From Cyanobacteria bacterium UBA8156 (GTDB taxonomy: Bacteria > Cyanobacteriota > Cyanobacteriia > Pseudanabaenales > Pseudanabaenaceae): 9,318 nt of DNA. Positions 1-5,703 of the stretch are shown here, in pieces (the stretch's first letter is position 1; every line of letters starts with the position of its first letter). A model generated the notes under the pieces. The model was not told the DNA's origin and made no database searches. It saw only the letters and a program-made list of their open reading frames with translations. Made by a program: the position numbers and the translations under genes. Where the stretch lies: positions 1-9,318 of the forward strand of contig DMPD01000033.1 of assembly GCA_003456125.1 (NCBI GenBank). The letters run 5' to 3'.

Positions 1-521
1 ACCAGCCGCCGCTGGCGGTTCGCCTCGGTCACGCTTTGCAGCCGTGTCCTCAGTTCAGAAACTCTGGTGGGTGCTTGTTGTACGGGACAGACAATCAAAT
101 CGATGAGCTGCACCCCAAGGGGTTTGGTGGCCACATCGGATAACTGATTTAAGGAAACAAGGGTGATGTTGGCAGACAACAACCGATATTTGACGGGCAG
201 GGGTGGCAGCAGGCTGGGACGGGCGACCCAAATCACAAAATGCCACTGGGTTACGCGCTCGTTTTGAGCCAGGTAAAGAACGATCTCAGGCAGGGCGCGA
301 TCGAAGAAACGGCCGTCTTCCTGGAATTGCACTTCTATGAAGTAGGTGGGGAACTCAGGAGTACGGCCCTCAAAGACTCCATCGAGGCGAAAGGCGGTTT
401 GCTTCACTTCCACGGAGGTGAAGGTATAGTGTTGGGCAGTGTCGCCCGGCTGACCGAGTATCTCAAAGAAGGCTGCGGGGTATTCCTGAAAGAGGCGGTA
501 GAAGATGGAATCGGTTTTCAT
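1..521 (-). CDS. Rpn family (DUF2887) PD-(D/E)XK nuclease-like protein, copy 1, 3' end outside window
   Basis: The frame is open from the ATG at 521 to the left edge, giving the first 173 residues (MKTDSIFYRLFQEYPAAFFE...). Rpn/DUF2887 proteins are PD-(D/E)XK-fold proteins, related to the E. coli RpnA-E recombination-promoting nucleases, and many are annotated as putative transposases. The nuclease-like core is visible: FRLDGVF with Asp47 and FIEVQFQ with Glu63 and Gln65, then a conserved VWVARPSLLP-type segment near 97-106. It aligns without gaps to the first 173 residues of the complete paralogue at 5704-6636, about four-fifths identical by eye. It is the last visible gene of a five-gene minus-strand run, 56 bp after the Uma2 gene. 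A HIP1 palindrome fills the usual ribosome-binding position. Whether this copy has the octapeptide repeats and DUF4351 tail of its paralogue cannot be seen. Family assignment is firm; activity is inferred. Confidence 0.85.
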   Translation of the reverse strand, partial: MKTDSIFYRLFQEYPAAFFEILGQPGDTAQHYTFTSVEVKQTAFRLDGVFEGRTPEFPTYFIEVQFQEDGRFFDRALPEIVLYLAQNERVTQWHFVIWVARPSLLPPLPVKYRLLSANITLVSLNQLSDVATKPLGVQLIDLIVCPVQQAPTRVSELRTRLQSVTEANRQRRL

Positions 522-523
522 GG

Positions 524-535
524 GGGCGATCGCCC
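524..535. repeat. HIP1-centred 12-bp palindrome just before the copy 1 Rpn start
   Basis: The perfect palindrome GGGCGATCGCCC ends two bases before the ATG at 521 (minus strand) and occupies the place where a Shine-Dalgarno sequence would be. No AGGAGG-like site is present. Whether it matters for initiation is unknown. Confidence 0.6.
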
Positions 536-577
536 TTTTAAGGTCAAAAAAAGATGTTTGATTTTTACAGGAAATCC

Positions 578-1144
578 CTAGGAATCCAAGACGACTCCTT
601 CATAAATCTCCTCAAGTGTCGCCCGGAAGCCAGTGCTCACTAATTCTAGGCGATCGCCCGCACCGTAGCTCACAATTAACCAATCCCCGGCTTCGTTTTT
701 GCGATACACATCCACAACCATCTCCTCGGAACTCACCAAGACATAATCCATGAGATTGGGATTACGGCGATACTTGGCAAACTTTTTGCCGCGATCGTAC
801 GCCTCGGTACTGTCGGCTAAAACCTCCACAATCACACAAGGATAGCGAATGTACAAAGGGTGTTCGCGGTCTCGCTCATCACAGGTCACGCTGAGATCGG
901 GATAGGTATAGTTGGAAGTGTGGAGAAGGTTGACCTTCAAGTCTGAGTTAAAAACTCGGCACGGCCCCCCCCGCAGATGATTCCGCAGCAACAGCAAAAG
1001 GTTGATTGCGAGGGTACTGTGATTTTGCGTGCCGCCACCCATCGCATACACACACCCATCGATGAGCTCGTGCTTGTCGGGCTGGCGTTCTTCCCAAGCA
1101 AAATACGCTTCAGGGGTAAAATACGGCTCCCGGGCTGCCGTCAT
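578..1144 (-). CDS. Uma2 family (DUF820) endonuclease-fold protein
   Basis: 188 residues from the ATG at 1144 (MTAAREPYFTPEAYFAWEER), the normal length and N-terminus for Uma2. The frame extends upstream to 1378, but that part is unlike the family and would overlap the upstream gene. The PD-(D/E)XK-type core is visible: HELIDG at 25-30, YPDLSV with Asp83, VIVEVL with Glu107, then STEAYDRGKKFAKYR at 112-126 with candidate Lys120/121, and a YVLVS strand at 134-138. Uma2 proteins are abundant in cyanobacteria and have a restriction-endonuclease-like fold, but their substrate is not established. The gene lies 61 bp after the glycosyltransferase-like gene and 56 bp before Rpn copy 1, all on the same strand. 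No strong Shine-Dalgarno is seen before the ATG. The coding strand contains an 8-G tract (plus strand 965-972). The family call is confident; nuclease activity is inferred. Confidence 0.9.
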   Translation of the reverse strand: MTAAREPYFTPEAYFAWEERQPDKHELIDGCVYAMGGGTQNHSTLAINLLLLLRNHLRGGPCRVFNSDLKVNLLHTSNYTYPDLSVTCDERDREHPLYIRYPCVIVEVLADSTEAYDRGKKFAKYRRNPNLMDYVLVSSEEMVVDVYRKNEAGDWLIVSYGAGDRLELVSTGFRATLEEIYEGVVLDS

Positions 1145-1172
1145 CACAAGGGGCGATCGAGTTCTGTTCTGG

Positions 1173-1178
1173 ATTTTA
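1173..1178 (-). promoter_or_regulatory. Possible -10 element upstream of the Uma2 gene
   Basis: Read on the minus strand, the 61-bp gap contains TAAAAT (five of six bases of TATAAT) 28 nt before the Uma2 ATG. No good -35 is present at 16-18 bp. Two abutting palindromes lie just upstream, GCCATGGC (1181-1188) and GCAGCGCTGC (1187-1196). This could be an internal promoter that lets Uma2 be expressed apart from the upstream genes. The evidence is weak. Confidence 0.2.
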
Positions 1179-1205
1179 ACGCCATGGCAGCGCTGCGGGG
1201 TGCGC

Positions 1206-2153
1206 TCAAGGATAGAGCGTTGGCAACCAATCCTGCAGAAACTCGCGGGCCCGGGCCCCACAGGATTGCCGTTGCGCCCATGCTTGGGTTTGGTGCTGGA
1301 GGGCGGGGTACAAACCGTGGGCCGCAATGTAATCCAGTTTGATTTGCAATTCGGCGGCGGTGCGAAAAGCCACCACATTTTCCATGTCCTTCAAACCGTA
1401 GGGAGCACACCCCACCGGCTTTTCCGCCAGTTGGTAAAACGCCATCACGGTGCCGTTGGCCGCAATTTCATAGTGCCGCATGCAATCCCAACCCGCTTTC
1501 TTCATGGTGATGGCGTAGTGCGATCGCCCGATGTCTTCGTAGTAGGCGCTCTCTGCGGCAAAGGCGTAGCGTTTTTGGCAATGGGCCGCCACCGCTGGCA
1601 ATTTGTAGGCTTCGTCGCACTGGACGTGCTTGGCAAAAAGCTGGGTTTTGGAGAGGGGCACCGCCCGCATTTTGGCATCGGGTATGGCAAAGGCGATCGG
1701 ACGGGCAAACCAGCGGTTGAAATCGTCCCGCTCCCGTTTGTACAGGGGAAACCGCAGACCCAAAGCCCACAGCCCGTTCCACATTTGCCGTTTGGTAAAC
1801 CCAGCATTGTCTTCACTTTCGAGGAGGGCAACCGGTCGCCCCCGTAGCCAGCCCCGCCGTTCCCATTGCCGCAACCAGGGTAGTTGGTGGGCAATGCGGG
1901 CAAACACCACCCCCGAAAATTCACCCCGCTGCCACCGCTCTTCGATCCGGGTGCGATCGATTGGGATTTCTGGCAGGGTTTTCCAGAGGGTAAACCCGCG
2001 ACCGTACAGGGTCTCCGCTGGCCGGGGACAGTCTTGGTACAGCAAATCTTTGCGGGGGTAATCCACCACCCCGGCCCCCAACACCGCCCGCAGCCCCAGC
2101 AACAGGCTGTCTTGGAGATAGTCTTCTTCTGGGGTGGTCAGAAACAGCAGCAT
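1206..2153 (-). CDS. Glycosyltransferase-like protein of unknown substrate (GT-B/CgeB-like C-terminus)
   Basis: 315 residues with no signal peptide or membrane segment, so probably cytoplasmic. The N-terminal part (EEDYLQDSLLLGLRAVLG, then VVDYPRKDLLYQDCP and LYGRGFTLWKTLP at 49-61) and the C-terminal segment KKAGWDCMRHYEIAANGTV (218-236) look like a family of uncharacterised proteins often annotated as glycosyltransferases. The RHYEIAANG stretch (226-234) resembles the donor-binding region of GT-B/CgeB-like enzymes, where an R-x-x-E-x-x-A-x-G pattern is common. I cannot name a sugar donor or acceptor. The ATG overlaps the stop of the upstream secreted-protein gene as TAATG, sharing one base, and there is no Shine-Dalgarno, so translation is probably coupled to that gene. 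The gene is real by length, coupling and family-like motifs; the enzymatic role is inference from memory of related proteins. Confidence 0.7.
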   Translation of the reverse strand: MLLFLTTPEEDYLQDSLLLGLRAVLGAGVVDYPRKDLLYQDCPRPAETLYGRGFTLWKTLPEIPIDRTRIEERWQRGEFSGVVFARIAHQLPWLRQWERRGWLRGRPVALLESEDNAGFTKRQMWNGLWALGLRFPLYKRERDDFNRWFARPIAFAIPDAKMRAVPLSKTQLFAKHVQCDEAYKLPAVAAHCQKRYAFAAESAYYEDIGRSHYAITMKKAGWDCMRHYEIAANGTVMAFYQLAEKPVGCAPYGLKDMENVVAFRTAAELQIKLDYIAAHGLYPALQHQTQAWAQRQSCGARAREFLQDWLPTLYP

Positions 2154-2824
2154 TATTGGAAACGCAAATCTTGGCGGAGGGTGAGTTCTACCGATTTGTT
2201 GGGTTCAATCACGACGGCTTGGGGGGCGGTGGTGTTGCCAATGATAACGCTGGCGGCGGCCCCGGCTAACAGTTCTTCGGTGGCTACGGTGCGATCGCCT
2301 GTGATGGCCCCCAGGATCGCCGCACCGGCAGCCCCAATGGCAGCATCCCCCAAAATGGCACCGGTGCCGGTTTCGCGGGGGTCTTTCACATCCAGAATGG
2401 GATCGGATTCGGCAGCGAGGCGGACGGTCGTCCCCCGGCTATTGAGGGTGCGGGCCACAAAGCGGCAGCCCCCCGCTACCGGGACAAAATCGCCGGCGAT
2501 CGTGGCCCCGGTGGGAATCAACACTACGCCGTTGGCAGCTACCACATCCCGATCCACCTGCAACACGGCTTGACGGGTTTCGCCGGTGCTGATGTAGAGG
2601 GTCCCTCCTTCCGCCAACCGGGTGACCAGTTTTTGCCCGGCGGGCAGCACCAAATTGCTGAAGGTGTTGCCAAAGTTGGGATTGACCGGGCTGCTGGCCG
2701 GAAAAGAGTTGGGATTGCTGCGAAAAATTTGCGGAGTGCGGGACTGGGCCGCCACGGGCAGCGTGCCCAACAGGGTGGCACCGATCGCCCCCAACATCCC
2801 CACTACCTTAGCTTTTGCGTTCAT
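2153..2824 (-). CDS. Secreted or envelope glycine-zipper protein, unknown function (weak TrbI/VirB10-like resemblance)
   Basis: 223 residues from the ATG at 2824, chosen because AAGGAG (2831-2836, minus strand) lies 6 nt upstream and the frame then opens with a signal peptide: basic MNAKAK, a hydrophobic stretch at 7-20, and a likely cleavage after PVAA near residue 26. An Asn/Pro/Ser-rich linker follows at 30-55. A beta-rich region at 58-146 has LPAGQKLVTRL, VVLIPTGATIAGDF (100-113) and GTTVRLAAESDPI. A glycine-zipper segment spans about 153-196 (GAILGDAAIGAAGAAILG), which may insert in or pack against a membrane. The pattern 'IPxGAxIxGxF ... RFVxRTLNxxGxxVRL' recalls the beta-barrel of TrbI/VirB10 proteins, but no other conjugation gene is nearby, so this may be fold similarity only. 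The gene lies 40 bp after the CpcS-type lyase and is translationally coupled to the glycosyltransferase-like gene. Confidence 0.75.
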   Translation of the reverse strand: MNAKAKVVGMLGAIGATLLGTLPVAAQSRTPQIFRSNPNSFPASSPVNPNFGNTFSNLVLPAGQKLVTRLAEGGTLYISTGETRQAVLQVDRDVVAANGVVLIPTGATIAGDFVPVAGGCRFVARTLNSRGTTVRLAAESDPILDVKDPRETGTGAILGDAAIGAAGAAILGAITGDRTVATEELLAGAAASVIIGNTTAPQAVVIEPNKSVELTLRQDLRFQ

Positions 2825-2830
2825 GGTTTG

Positions 2831-2836
2831 CTCCTT
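2831..2836 (-). promoter_or_regulatory. Ribosome binding site of the secreted glycine-zipper gene
   Basis: AAGGAG on the minus strand, 6 nt before the ATG at 2824. It decides the start in favour of residue 38 of the longer open frame that begins at 2935 and overlaps the CpcS-type lyase gene. Confidence 0.75.
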
Positions 2837-2864
2837 GTGTGCCCAGGTGGTGCGTTTGACCCCT

Positions 2865-3338
2865 CTAGGCGGATTTCGGTTCCCCAACCCGTCGCACTTC
2901 GGTACAAAACGCGGTGGCGGTACGCATTCCGTCAATGAGACCCGTCTTCATGCAAATGTTGGGCCGCGCTAGCCAAATGCGTTCTTCGCAATGGTGCCCG
3001 TCCTGCTCACTGGATAGATGCAGCCCGTCGGCTTCCGAAAACCGGTAACGACCGGTAACGGGGGGCTGATTGCCCGCCTGCCGCACAAACTCCCCGTCGG
3101 TGGTCACCACCAGATGCACCGTTTGACCATTTTGTTCTACCCGCAACCCACACACCGCGGTTTTGTCAGACCATTGGGCAGCGCTCAACACAGGGGCGAT
3201 CGCCCCGTCGTCGGGGGGCAAAAACGTCACCACGGTCTCCCCCCGTTCACTGTGGGCCTTCTGGGCTTGGGGGGTATGGGCGGTGCGCTGGGTCATCCAA
3301 CTGCCGGCCCGCATCTGAAAAAATTCAAGGACGGTCAT
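2865..3338 (-). CDS. CpcS/CpeS-family phycobiliprotein (bilin) lyase
   Basis: 157 residues, usual for this family of lipocalin/FABP-like beta-barrels that bind phycobilin and attach it to a cysteine of phycobiliproteins (commonly Cys82/84-type sites). Family marks are the N-terminal EFFQMRAGSWMTQRTAH (5-21, with Arg18), VTGRYRF (94-100), EERIWLARPN (118-127) and a C-terminal CTEVRRV (145-151). The subgroup (CpcS, CpcU, CpcV, CpeS or CpeU) cannot be settled from sequence reading. After ARPN the protein reads ICMKTG, where relatives usually have an Arg-rich L-R-x-R, so bilin or substrate choice may be altered. It is the first gene of the minus-strand run and starts 68 bp from the divergent antiporter gene. 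No Shine-Dalgarno is seen. Neighbours downstream are a secreted protein and a glycosyltransferase-like protein, not phycobiliprotein genes. A second bilin lyase of the HEAT type is at 6759-8015. Confidence 0.82.
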   Translation of the reverse strand: MTVLEFFQMRAGSWMTQRTAHTPQAQKAHSERGETVVTFLPPDDGAIAPVLSAAQWSDKTAVCGLRVEQNGQTVHLVVTTDGEFVRQAGNQPPVTGRYRFSEADGLHLSSEQDGHHCEERIWLARPNICMKTGLIDGMRTATAFCTEVRRVGEPKSA

Positions 3339-3406
3339 GCCAACACAAATTCATTGTTCTTAATGTATAGCAAGATATAGATCATCGCAGACACCGGGGC
3401 ATCGCC
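3339..3406. promoter_or_regulatory. Divergent promoter region between the CpcS-type lyase and antiporter genes
   Basis: This 68-bp A/T-richer gap separates divergent starts. On the plus strand TTGTTC (3354-3359) and TATAGA (3376-3381) are 16 bp apart, a plausible -35/-10 pair that would give a leader of about 18 nt before the GTG at 3407. On the minus strand TATACA (plus 3363-3368) could be a -10 for the lyase gene but lacks a good -35. The short gap implies that the two promoters overlap. Confidence 0.4.
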
Positions 3407-5191
3407 GTGCAAGAGGATTTTCGTTTGATTGTGGACTTGGTAACGGTGTTGGCGGCGGCGACTCTGGGCGGATTGCTGGCGACGGGTTTGCGGCTGCCGG
3501 CGATCTTGGGCTACATCGTGGGGGGGGTGGTGGTGGGCCCCGGCGGATTGGCCCTGATTCGGGAATTGATCCAGGTGGAAACCCTGGCCCAGTTGGGGGT
3601 CGCCCTGCTGTTGTTTGTGTTGGGGGTGGAGTTTTCGATTGGGGAGCTGCAAAAGGTGCGCCGCATTGCGTTGGGGGGGGGCGCTCTCCAAATCGCTTTG
3701 ACGGTGGCCCTTTCCACGGCGATCGCCCTCGTGGCAGGCTGGGTGGATCGCTTCCCGGAGGGCATTTTTTTGGGGGCGGTGTTGTCCCTGTCTTCGACGG
3801 CGGTGGTGTTGCGGTGTTTGGTGGATACGGGCCAGGCTGAGTCGGTGCAGGGCAAGGTGATGTTGGGCATCCTCATCGTTCAGGATTTGGCCCTGGGCTT
3901 GATGTTGGCGGTGTTGCCGGCGTTGGATCAACCGGAGGCGATCGGGGTGGCGGTGGGGGCGGCCCTGCTCAAAACCAGCCTGTTTGCCGGCGGGGCGATT
4001 GCCGTGGCGGTGTGGGTGTTGCCCCCCTGCATTCGGTTGGTGGCCCGCACCGAAAGCGATGAATTGTTTTTGTTGGCCACCATTGTTCTGTGCATGGGCA
4101 TTGCCCTTTTGACGGAAAAGCTGGGGCTGTCGATCGAAATGGGGGCGTTTGTGGCGGGGTTGATGATTTCGGAGGTGGAGTATGCCGACCGGGCTTTGGC
4201 GGCGGTGGAACCCCTCCGGGACATCTTTGCCACGTTGTTTTTTGCCGCCATTGGTCTGTTGATCGATCCCCGGTTTTTGTGGAACCACTGGCAGCCGATC
4301 GCCGCGCTGGTGGCTTTGGTGATGGTGGGCAAGTTTGCGATTGTGTTCGTGCTGGTGCGGGCGTTCAACTATTCGCCGCGGGTGGCGATCGCCGCCGGTG
4401 TGGGTCTGGCCCAAATCGGCGAGTTTTCGTTTGTCTTGGCCAGCGAGGGGCAAAAGTTGGGGTTGGTGACCCGGCCGGTCTATTTGCTGGTGGTGGGCAC
4501 CACGGCGGCTACGTTGATGGTGGCTCCCTTTTTGTTACGGGGATTGAATTCGGGGTTTGCCTTTTTGAACCGTTGGCCGGCGATCGCCGATTGGTTGGAT
4601 CGGGCGGATGTGCCGGTGGACGACCGGGTGGAGCAAATCGCCAACCACGTGATCGTGTGCGGGTATGGGCGGGTGGGGCAAAACCTGGTGAGTTTGCTGC
4701 AGGGTAAAGGCTACCAAGTGGTGGCGATCGAACGGGCGGAAGCCAAGGTGCAGTTGTTGCGGGAACGGGGCATTCCCTACGTCTACGGCAATTGTGCCAA
4801 CGCCCCGGTGCTGAAGGCCGCCGGTCTGGAGCGGGCCCGCTCGATGGTGGTGACCACCACCGATACCCTCGACAACCGTCTGTGCGTGCAAAAGGCGATC
4901 GCCCTGGTGCCCAACCTCGACATTGTGGCCCGGGCCACCCGCGATGGCGAAATCGACGTATTGTATGGTCTGGGGGCCAAGGAAGTGGTGCACCCCGAAT
5001 TTGAGGGCAGTTTGGAGTTATCCACCCATTTGTTGCTGCGGATGGGCGAGAGCCGTCAGGCGGTGCAATCGGAAATTGCCGCCGTGCGCCGGGGCCGCTA
5101 CGCCGATTTCCGTCCCGATGTGGTTTGTCCGCTACCGTCTCCCGAATCCCTCAACGGCCGCCCTCCGGAGGCCTTGGAAACTGCACCGTAA
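3407..5191 (+). CDS. CPA2-type cation:proton antiporter with C-terminal TrkA-N domain (KefB/KefC-like)
   Basis: 594 residues. Integral membrane antiporter expected to exchange K+ or Na+ for H+ across the plasma or thylakoid membrane. The first ~380 residues form about 12 hydrophobic segments with family marks: LPAILGYIVGGVVVGPGGL (30-48), LLLFVLGVEFS (67-77), the SSTAVVLRCL segment (129-138), the conserved IVQD with Asp160 in the transport core, and GLAQIGEFSFVLA (333-345). A TrkA-N/RCK Rossmann domain follows at about 412-545: HVIVCGYGRVG with GxGxxG at 419-424 and Glu441 at the end of the second strand, suggesting NAD(H)-type nucleotide control. GTG at 3407 is used as start because the frame upstream has only weak candidates before a TAG at 3368, and the protein begins where relatives do. 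It contains 8-G and 9-G tracts but the frame is intact. Ion specificity cannot be read from sequence. Confidence 0.93.
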   Translation: MQEDFRLIVDLVTVLAAATLGGLLATGLRLPAILGYIVGGVVVGPGGLALIRELIQVETLAQLGVALLLFVLGVEFSIGELQKVRRIALGGGALQIALTVALSTAIALVAGWVDRFPEGIFLGAVLSLSSTAVVLRCLVDTGQAESVQGKVMLGILIVQDLALGLMLAVLPALDQPEAIGVAVGAALLKTSLFAGGAIAVAVWVLPPCIRLVARTESDELFLLATIVLCMGIALLTEKLGLSIEMGAFVAGLMISEVEYADRALAAVEPLRDIFATLFFAAIGLLIDPRFLWNHWQPIAALVALVMVGKFAIVFVLVRAFNYSPRVAIAAGVGLAQIGEFSFVLASEGQKLGLVTRPVYLLVVGTTAATLMVAPFLLRGLNSGFAFLNRWPAIADWLDRADVPVDDRVEQIANHVIVCGYGRVGQNLVSLLQGKGYQVVAIERAEAKVQLLRERGIPYVYGNCANAPVLKAAGLERARSMVVTTTDTLDNRLCVQKAIALVPNLDIVARATRDGEIDVLYGLGAKEVVHPEFEGSLELSTHLLLRMGESRQAVQSEIAAVRRGRYADFRPDVVCPLPSPESLNGRPPEALETAP

Positions 5192-5200
5192 ACACCAGGG

Positions 5201-5638
5201 TTATTCCACCCAGAAGTTCCCATTCAAGATGGCTTCCATCGCAGTGGTATGGGGCCAGCGATCGGGGAAAACCGTTTGCGGATATTCTTGGCGCAGGTCG
5301 GCGATCGCCAGTTGCCATGCCCGCTCGAAGCTGTTTTCCCACAGGGCTTTCAAGCTCGGCGAATCTTCCAAGTTCAGCTTGAGCTGGCGGCGCTGTTCGC
5401 GAATGGTGGTTTCCCAACCGTGATAGTCAGCTCCAGAATCGACATACATTCGCTTTAAGAGGTGTTCCAGCAACACCGTCAACCGGCTCCGCAATTCTCG
5501 CTTTTCCGATCGCCCCAAGCTTTCGATCTCCGCGATCAGGTTTTCCAAATCCAAATGCTCAAAATCCCGCCCTTTGAGTTTGGCAGCGGTCTCTTCCGCC
5601 CACCTTAAAAAATCTTGCTCATACAAAGATCGGGTCAT
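5201..5638 (-). CDS. DUF29 family protein
   Basis: 145 residues from the ATG at 5638, chosen because AGGAGG lies 7 nt upstream and MTRSLYEQDFLRW is the usual DUF29 N-terminus; an ATG at 5662 would add eight residues and place the ribosome site inside the gene. Family marks: LYEQDF (5-10), LDLENLIAEIESLGRSE (29-45), LLEHLLKRMY (56-65), W76 with TTIREQR, and SPSLK (93-97), then FPDRWP near 124-129. Predicted mostly helical and soluble. DUF29 proteins are short, multiplied in cyanobacteria, and have no established function. The gene follows the complete Rpn gene by 65 bp on the same strand, so co-transcription is likely. Its stop is 9 bp from the stop of the convergent antiporter gene. Confidence 0.9.
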   Translation of the reverse strand: MTRSLYEQDFLRWAEETAAKLKGRDFEHLDLENLIAEIESLGRSEKRELRSRLTVLLEHLLKRMYVDSGADYHGWETTIREQRRQLKLNLEDSPSLKALWENSFERAWQLAIADLRQEYPQTVFPDRWPHTTAMEAILNGNFWVE

Positions 5639-5645
5639 TATAGTG

Positions 5646-5651
5646 CCTCCT
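5646..5651 (-). promoter_or_regulatory. Strong Shine-Dalgarno of the DUF29 gene
   Basis: AGGAGG on the minus strand, 7 nt before the ATG at 5638. It is the best ribosome binding site in the window and fixes the DUF29 start. Confidence 0.85.
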
Positions 5652-5703
5652 AAAAACTCCATACGGCGATCGCCACCTCCATCGCCAAAAGGCTTGAAGT
5701 AAC

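Noticed and set aside
1..521. Insertion sequence reading of Rpn copy 1
   Set aside because: Although such proteins are often labelled putative transposases, no terminal inverted repeats or target duplications are visible, and neither copy shows element boundaries.
541..577. Weak stem-loop followed by a T tract after the Uma2 stop on the minus strand
   Set aside because: The stem is only 5 bp and A/T-rich, and the T run is separated from it, so it is too weak to call a terminator.
1145..1378. N-terminal extension of the Uma2 protein to an ATG at 1378
   Set aside because: The extra 78 residues are Pro/Cys/Arg-rich, not Uma2-like, and overlap the upstream gene.
1029..1847. Plus-strand 272-codon frame across the Uma2 and glycosyltransferase-like genes
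   Set aside because: It spans two convincing minus-strand genes, has shadow-like composition and matches no family.
2825..2935. N-terminal extension of the secreted glycine-zipper protein to 2935
   Set aside because: It overlaps the CpcS-type gene and would bury the signal peptide; AAGGAG and the signal peptide support 2824.
3041..3060. Perfect 10-bp tandem direct repeat (ACCGGTAACG twice)
   Set aside because: It encodes part of VTGRYRF, a conserved motif of the lyase family, so coding constraint and chance explain it.
3335..4453. A 372-codon open frame antisense to the antiporter gene
   Set aside because: The product is dominated by His, Gln, Arg and Pro with no recognisable motif, as expected of a shadow frame opposite a G-rich membrane protein gene. 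The antiporter frame carries clear family motifs.
5162..5171. Palindrome CCTCCGGAGG near the end of the antiporter gene as a terminator
   Set aside because: It is inside the coding region, has no loop and no following U tract.
5639..5662. Alternative DUF29 start at 5662
   Set aside because: The AGGAGG site lies between it and the ATG at 5638, and the DUF29 family begins at the latter.
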